DNA from: JANNXQ01 sp031425095
Lineage (GTDB): Bacteria; Verrucomicrobiota; Verrucomicrobiia; Chthoniobacterales; Chthoniobacteraceae
Reading direction: 5' to 3'
Length of the DNA: 25,041 nt
NCBI GenBank assembly: GCA_031425095.1
Contig: JANPIS010000278.1
Location: 1-25,041, forward strand
In this document: one piece after another, positions 21,324 through 25,041 of the stretch
Numbering within the stretch: position 1 is the first letter of the stretch
How the letters are laid out: every line of letters starts with the position of its first letter
Notes under the pieces: model-generated
Databases searched by the model: none
Told to the model about the DNA's origin: nothing
The model's input: only the letters and a program-made list of their open reading frames with translations
Translations under genes and position numbers: made by a program

Positions 21324-22214
21324 TTAAGCAGGAAGCAAGGCGACCAACGAGCCGGAGGGGTCGCGCCAGGAGAAGGCCGAGGCAGCGGCCTCCGGCGTTG
21401 TCATTTCCCAGCCGACGAGGCCCGTCGCGTTCTCAAGACGCGATACGCGGGCATTGGTGCGCCAGGTATTGATGGCGAGATGATGATGGTAATCCCCACG
21501 CGCCAGGAAGAGCGCATCGGGATAGTCCGACTGAGTGACTCTCAGGCCGAGGTGGTTTCGATAGGCATCCACTTCGTCGAGATCCCTGACTTGCAAATGC
21601 AGATGCCCGATGCTGAACGCGCCGATGTTATCCCGATCTGTCTCGCCGTTGAGCAAGATACTGCGGAGCGGCAGAGCCTGGCTGACCATTTGGATTTGAT
21701 CGCCGCGCCACGGCCATTCATTCGCGGGCTTGTCCCAGGCCAGCTCCAAGCCGTTGCCATCGGGGTCTTCGAGATAGGTCGCCCAGCTCACGCCATGATC
21801 GGAGGCTCCGTGAAAGCGAATCGTCGCAGCGATGGCCCGCCGCACCATGGACCGCCAGCCGGCGAGTTCGGCGAACAGGAACGCGATATGGAAGAGGCCC
21901 GGCGCGCCGGCTGCCACCGGGCTGGCGCCTTTGTCTTCGATGAGCGTCAGGAGGACATCGCCCGTGCCGGGATGGTGGAGCGCGATCGTCCGCTTGTCCG
22001 ACGCATCCGCCCGAGGCTCCAGACCGAGCGCCCGCTGGTAGAACTCGGCGAGGCGCGCAGCGTTCGCGGTGCGCAAGACGACGCGCCGAATCACGGGACG
22101 AAATGCCGGAGTGGTGAAGGTATTCATGGCAAGCAAAGACGTGGAGTGTGGACCAGGGAACTGGGTGGCCAGCGCAGCGGCAAGACCCTGGGTGATCCAA
22201 TCGCGGCGGTTCAT
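21324..22214 (-). CDS. VOC-superfamily protein, catechol 2,3-dioxygenase (CatE)-like
   Basis: The 296-residue product carries two glyoxalase/bleomycin-resistance/dioxygenase modules. The N-terminal module is at about 45-155 (RPVIRRVVLRTANAARLAEFYQRALGLEP, GLFHIAFLFAE, YLEDPDGNGLEL). The C-terminal module is at about 190-296 (IGHLHLQVRDLDEVDAYRNHLGLRVTQ, GDYHHHLAINTW, WRDPSGSLVALL). Histidines in GLFHIAF and GHLHLQV and the acidic residue in NGLELAW are probable metal ligands. The layout is that of CatE-like extradiol dioxygenases. The N-terminus NRRDWITQGLAAALATQF resembles a twin-arginine signal, so export is possible but uncertain. The start is ATG 22214; one at 22235 adds seven residues. 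It follows doxX by 25 bp. Confidence 0.85.
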   Translation of the reverse strand: MNRRDWITQGLAAALATQFPGPHSTSLLAMNTFTTPAFRPVIRRVVLRTANAARLAEFYQRALGLEPRADASDKRTIALHHPGTGDVLLTLIEDKGASPVAAGAPGLFHIAFLFAELAGWRSMVRRAIAATIRFHGASDHGVSWATYLEDPDGNGLELAWDKPANEWPWRGDQIQMVSQALPLRSILLNGETDRDNIGAFSIGHLHLQVRDLDEVDAYRNHLGLRVTQSDYPDALFLARGDYHHHLAINTWRTNARVSRLENATGLVGWEMTTPEAAASAFSWRDPSGSLVALLPA

Positions 22215-22239
22215 CGTGGAAAGGTGGAATGCCAATGCT

Positions 22240-22746
22240 TCAACGCTTGGTTATCGCGCGATCCACGGACCAACGGCCTCCACCGGCGACGATCAGGCCC
22301 AGCGCCAGACCGAGGATGAGCAGGAAATACTCGATGCCTTCGCCTTGCTGCTTGCCGGCCCAGTTCATGAAGAAGCCGTTTTTCACATGCACCATGAACA
22401 TGGCCGTCGTCATCACGGTGCCGATGCCGAGCGCGGCGAACCGGGTGCCAGCGCCGACCAGCAGCAGCAGCGAAACGAAGAACTCGATCATGATGACGCC
22501 GAAGGCCAGCAGCCACGGAACGCCCATCGTGCCGGTGAAGAAGCCCATCGTTCCGGTGAAGCCGTAGCCGCCGAACCAGCCGAGCAGTTTTTGCGCTCCG
22601 TGTGGGAAGACCACCGCGGCAAGCGCGAGGCGCTGGAGCGCCGGAGCCACGCTGCCGTCGGTGCGGGTCAGCGCGGAGACCAGCGTGCGGATTGGATTGG
22701 TGGCCTCAACGGAAGTCGGGGCGTGAATCTGGGATGCGGTGTTCAT
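22240..22746 (-). CDS. DoxX-family membrane protein
   Basis: The 168-residue inner-membrane protein has four hydrophobic segments: LALAAVVFPHGAQKLLGWF, PWLLAFGVIMIEFFVSLLLLVGAG, FAALGIGTVMTTAMFMVHV and YFLLILGLALGLIVAGGG, with the family features FPHGAQKLLGWFGG and NGFFMNW. DoxX proteins are often encoded with oxidoreductases and are linked to quinone or thiol redox stress, though their biochemical role is unclear. The start is ATG 22746 (MNTASQIHAP); the open frame runs further upstream but without coding character and across the intergenic region. It is the first gene of the reverse operon and divergent from lysR, sharing the operator at 22854-22870. Confidence 0.92.
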   Translation of the reverse strand: MNTASQIHAPTSVEATNPIRTLVSALTRTDGSVAPALQRLALAAVVFPHGAQKLLGWFGGYGFTGTMGFFTGTMGVPWLLAFGVIMIEFFVSLLLLVGAGTRFAALGIGTVMTTAMFMVHVKNGFFMNWAGKQQGEGIEYFLLILGLALGLIVAGGGRWSVDRAITKR

Positions 22747-22853
22747 TGGTATTGTCGTTTTGGATTTTGAAATTGCGGCAGAAAGGATTTCTGACGCGGA
22801 GACACCATGCGGTGCGCGCCGGGTGGCGGATAATGCCGGGCGCGTATTGCCAT

Positions 22854-22870
22854 TATGCGCGTTGTGCATA
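22854..22870. promoter_or_regulatory. LysR-type operator between doxX and lysR
   Basis: TATGC-N7-GCATA is a perfect interrupted dyad containing the T-N11-A core (TGC-N7-GCA) of LysR-family boxes. It lies 11 bp before the chosen lysR ATG and 107 bp before the divergent doxX ATG, the expected place for joint control. Confidence 0.6.
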
Positions 22871-22881
22871 CCCTGCGGGTC

Positions 22882-23781
22882 ATGATCGAACTGCTCCGCG
22901 CCTTCTGCATCGTGGTGGAGGAAGGCAGCCTCAACCGCGCCGCCGCGCGCCTGCACATCACGCAGCCTTCGCTCACGCGGCAGATGCAGGCGCTGGAGAA
23001 TGAACTCGGCGGCGCCTTGCTCGAGCGCCAGTCCAGCGGCGTCAAACCCACCGCGCTGGGGCAGGCCGCGCTCGCCGGCGTCGGCCCCGTGCTGGAGCAA
23101 TATGATGCCGTGTGCGCGGACCTGCGGCGGCGGGCCCGCGGCCAGCGTGCCGAACTGCGCATCGGCTACATCGGCTCCGCCGCGCGCACCTATTTGAATC
23201 CAGCGCTCACCGCGCTCCGCCGCGAGCATCCCGAGGCCAAGGTGAAGCTGCTCGACCTCTCACCCGGCGAACAAATCGCGGCCTTGAAAAAAGGCGACAA
23301 CGACCTCGCGCTCATCGGCCAGGAAGGAGCATCGCTGTCGCGCGACTTCTACACGCGCAAACTCGCCACCCTCGGCGTCTGCGTGGTGATGCCGGCGGAT
23401 CATCGGTTGGCGTCGCGCCGCGAACTCCGCCCCGGCGACTTAAAGAAGGACGTTTTCATCGGATTCCCCGATGATGAAGTGCCCGGCCGCAACCAGTGGA
23501 TCACTCGGATCTGCCGCGAGGCTGGCTTCCGTCCCAAGTTCATCGCTGACGCCGCCAGCATCGGCGAAGTCTTCTCGATGGTCGCCAGCGACGGCGCCGT
23601 CACCCTTCTCCCGGACTACTTCGCCCAAACTCCGCCGCCGGCAGTCACCCTCGTGCCGCTCATCGACCCCGCCGCGCATTGGGATCTGCTGCTCATCTGG
23701 CAGCGTGGCCGCGCCCCGCGCGTGCTGAAGACGATGATCGATTTGCTGGCCGCCACCGCACAGCAGAAGCGCGCTGGATAG
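22882..23781 (+). CDS. LysR-family transcriptional regulator
   Basis: The product has 299 residues. The N-terminal winged HTH at about 1-60 reads LLRAFCIVVEEGSLNRAAARLHITQPSLTRQMQALENELGGALLER, with the typical SLTRQ recognition helix. The effector domain runs from about 90 to 295 (ELRIGYIGSAARTYLNPALTALRREHPEAKV, NDLALIGQEG, GVCVVMPADHRLA, VASDGAVTLLPDYF), a two-lobed small-molecule binding fold. The start ATG 22882 matches the family (first helix a few residues in). An ATG at 22855 is rejected because it sits inside the operator dyad. It is divergent from the doxX operon, so it is the probable activator of that operon. The co-inducer is unknown, perhaps an aromatic or quinone. Confidence 0.93.
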   Translation: MIELLRAFCIVVEEGSLNRAAARLHITQPSLTRQMQALENELGGALLERQSSGVKPTALGQAALAGVGPVLEQYDAVCADLRRRARGQRAELRIGYIGSAARTYLNPALTALRREHPEAKVKLLDLSPGEQIAALKKGDNDLALIGQEGASLSRDFYTRKLATLGVCVVMPADHRLASRRELRPGDLKKDVFIGFPDDEVPGRNQWITRICREAGFRPKFIADAASIGEVFSMVASDGAVTLLPDYFAQTPPPAVTLVPLIDPAAHWDLLLIWQRGRAPRVLKTMIDLLAATAQQKRAG

Positions 23782-23828
23782 TCCCGCTCGCCGCGATTTT
23801 GTTTTCCGGCAATAAAGACACATCAATT

Positions 23829-24503
23829 ATGAAAACAATCCTGGTTTCATTTACCGCGTTCTCTCTCATCGGGACTTCAATCCTGGAAGTGCAGGCGGTC
23901 AACCTCGGCACAGCGGACCTTGAGGCCGTCAGCGTCTCTGCGGCCTCACAAAGGATCGGTGATAAGGAGGCCATCCGGGTCCTCAAAGACCCAGCAGTAA
24001 AAGAGTTCGATGAACCCACGTTCGCGAGGCTCAAGGGAACTCACTTTCGCGACGGAACGATCGAGGTGAAGGTGTTGAGTAAATTGCTCAAGGAGGCGCC
24101 GGACCTGGCACGAGGCTTCATCGGAATTGCATTCCGCATCAATGAGGACAACTCGAAATTTGAGTGCATCTACATCCGTCCGCAGAATGCCAGGGTCGAA
24201 AATCAACTCCGACGAAACCGCTCCACGCAGTATTTTTCATTCCCCGACTTCAAGTTCGACCGGCTGCGGAAAGAGGCACCCGGAGAATACGAGTCTTACA
24301 CCGACATGGCCTTGGGGGAATGGATCGACGTGAAGATCGAGGTGAAGGGTGCCCAAGCGAAACTCTTCATCAACGGGCACCAGCGGCCCGCACTGGTCGT
24401 GAATGACCTCAAGCACGGCCCGGAGGCAGTCGGTGCCGTGGGGCTATGGGTCGATGTGGGGACAGAAGGATACTTTTCCGATTTGAGAATTCGAAACGAC
24501 TGA
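23829..24503 (+). CDS. Exported LamG/DUF1080-like (3-keto-disaccharide hydrolase family) protein
   Basis: The 224-residue product has a signal peptide (MKTILVSFTAFSLIGTSILEVQA) and a concanavalin-A-like jelly-roll domain: FRDGTIEVKVLSKL, ARGFIGIAFRINEDNSKFECIYIRPQNAR, EYESYTDMALGEWIDVKIEVKGAQAKLFINGHQRPALVVNDLKHGP, AVGLWVDVGTEGYFSDLRI. This pattern (fluid-exposed strands, GEWIDVKIEVKG, YFSDLRI end) is typical of DUF1080/LamG proteins abundant in Verrucomicrobiota and Planctomycetota and linked to carbohydrate binding or hydrolysis. It acts outside the cytoplasm. It starts 47 bp after lysR in the same direction, with no terminator seen between, so it may be cotranscribed. The ATG has no Shine-Dalgarno sequence. 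Confidence 0.85.
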   Translation: MKTILVSFTAFSLIGTSILEVQAVNLGTADLEAVSVSAASQRIGDKEAIRVLKDPAVKEFDEPTFARLKGTHFRDGTIEVKVLSKLLKEAPDLARGFIGIAFRINEDNSKFECIYIRPQNARVENQLRRNRSTQYFSFPDFKFDRLRKEAPGEYESYTDMALGEWIDVKIEVKGAQAKLFINGHQRPALVVNDLKHGPEAVGAVGLWVDVGTEGYFSDLRIRND

Positions 24504-24529
24504 ACTGTTTACGTCCGTGTGCTGTCCTG

Positions 24530-24556
24530 GATGTCGAGGATGTCGAGGATGTCGGC
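24530..24556. repeat. 9-bp tandem repeat
   Basis: GATGTCGAG occurs twice in tandem (24530-24538 and 24539-24547), followed by the imperfect unit GATGTCGGC (24548-24556). It is non-coding on present evidence. Confidence 0.8.
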
Positions 24557-24860
24557 GCGAACAGCGGGGGTCGAAGTCGGTGGCCACCGGTTGCAGTCGG
24601 TCGTAGGGGACCGATCGTAACTGTCGCTGGCGATGAGCAACTCGGCGGATTCAAAACGTGAGCGCACGGATCGTTAGACAGCCGGCGCACCCGTTCGTGA
24701 CGGTTCGTCGCGGTTGACGGTATGCGCGGCGAGCAATTGCCATTCAAGAGCCATCGCAGAAGATCGCGGCATCTCCGGACAGCACCGCGCGCCAGCGTCC
24801 CGGAAAGGAACGCTAGCTTCGCCTGAATACTGGTCCGCCAAGCAGCCCACGAATGCGAGC

Positions 24861-24912
24861 TGCAGAACGGCACATTTGCCGGGCAAAGTGTACCCCGCTG
24901 CACAAACGGAGC
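24861..24912. repeat. Dispersed intergenic repeat, copy B
   Basis: Partner of 18543-18595 (about 41 of 52 positions identical). This copy contains the perfect palindrome TTTGCC-G-GGCAAA, degenerate in copy A, and the shared CTGCACAAA-GAGC end. It lies 19 bp before the hairpin at 24931. Confidence 0.6.
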
Positions 24913-24930
24913 GGTGGGTTACCAAAGAGT

Positions 24931-24961
24931 GAGGCGGCACGCCCATGGAGCGTGCCGCCTC
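24931..24961 (-). terminator. Strong hairpin, probable terminator of the reverse-strand gene
   Basis: GAGGCGGCACGC and GCGTGCCGCCTC form a perfect 12-bp stem around a 7-nt loop. It lies 26 bp downstream of the stop of the reverse gene at 24987. The flank is TACTTTT on the + side and ACTCTTT on the - side, so it could act in either direction; no + strand gene ends nearby. Confidence 0.7.
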
Positions 24962-24986
24962 TACTTTTGATCGGATGTGCGAGCGC

Positions 24987-25041
24987 TTAGAGCGTCTTGC
25001 AGAACTCTTCCAGCCGATCGAGACCCTTCTTGATGATGTCG
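24987..25041 (-). CDS. 3' end of a reverse-strand gene, product unidentified
   Basis: Reverse strand reading from the window edge gives DIIKKGLDRLEEFCKTL followed by TAA at 24989-24987. The amphipathic helix with a GLDRLEEF pattern resembles the last helix of PLP-dependent aminotransferases, but 17 residues do not allow identification. A strong hairpin lies 26 bp downstream, supporting a real gene end. Confidence 0.6.
   Translation of the reverse strand, partial: DIIKKGLDRLEEFCKTL

Larger units (their letters stand above)
24504..24986. other. 483-bp region without a credible gene
   Basis: It holds a 9-bp tandem repeat (24530-24556), dispersed repeat copy B (24861-24912) and a strong hairpin (24931-24961). 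A 164-codon reverse frame (24409-24903) runs into the LamG-like gene on the opposite strand, is Ser/Arg/Pro-rich and reads through the repeats, so it is not accepted as a gene. Confidence 0.6.

Noticed and set aside
22747..23229. N-terminal extension of the DoxX frame (about 160 residues)
   Set aside because: It runs antisense through lysR and the operator; DoxX similarity begins only after ATG 22746.
24409..24903. 164-codon reverse-strand frame at the right end
   Set aside because: Ser/Arg/Pro-rich, overlaps the LamG-like gene antisense and reads through both a tandem repeat and a dispersed repeat; no recognisable domain.
1..25041. CRISPR arrays, tRNA, rRNA, IS elements or prophage
   Set aside because: No regularly spaced repeats, cloverleaf sequences, transposase, integrase or phage structural genes could be seen on either strand.

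Overview
The window is about 25 kb of GC-rich bacterial chromosome. Its left 18.5 kb is a flagellar locus and its right 6.5 kb is a small LysR-linked metabolic cluster. Gene content, the almost complete lack of Shine-Dalgarno sequences and the style of the intergenic repeats point to a Verrucomicrobiota-like (PVC group) bacterium. That placement is inference; no rRNA or marker gene is present.

Layout. (1) 1-165 is the 3' end of a flagellin gene, closed by a strong terminator. (2) 335-3921 (+) is a tightly packed operon: an exported proline-rich protein, an exported TPR-like protein, a small helical protein and a sigma-54-dependent response regulator. (3) 4175-6661 (-) is a GAF-PAS-PAS hybrid histidine kinase. 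(4) 7053-7850 (+) is a complete flagellin with a structured leader and a terminator matching that of the first flagellin. (5) 7981-8631 (-) is a NarL-type response regulator. (6) 8929-9390 (+) is a small HExxH protein. (7) 10958-9395 (-) is fliW-csrA-flagellin, the last two overlapping as ATGA. (8) 18460-11139 (-) is flgF-flgG-flgA-flgH-flgI-flgJ(rod-binding domain only)-flgN-like-flgK-flgL: rod, L/P ring and hook-filament junction. (9) 22746-18826 (-) is an operon-like series: DoxX, VOC dioxygenase-like, ABM monooxygenase-like, ADP-ribosylglycohydrolase-like and alpha/beta hydrolase, with a divergent lysR at 22882-23781. (10) 23829-24503 (+) is an exported LamG/DUF1080-like protein. (11) 24504-24986 is a repeat-bearing non-coding stretch with a hairpin, followed by the 3' end of a reverse-strand gene.

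Regulation. Three good matches to the sigma-54 -24/-12 element (TGGCA-N9-GCT) lie immediately before the first gene of the regulator operon, before fliW and before flgF. In each the predicted transcription start is only about 3-9 nt from the start codon. The sigma-54 activator in the first operon is therefore the natural candidate to switch on its own operon, the rod/ring/junction operon and the fliW-csrA-flagellin operon. The flagellin leader at 6960-7052 holds a GC-rich hairpin whose hexaloop is ACGGAC, a textbook CsrA site. With fliW and csrA nearby, this suggests FliW-CsrA control of flagellin translation. In the right-hand cluster a TGC-N7-GCA LysR box sits between lysR and doxX.

All calls rest on reading the sequence and protein family knowledge; no database search was run.
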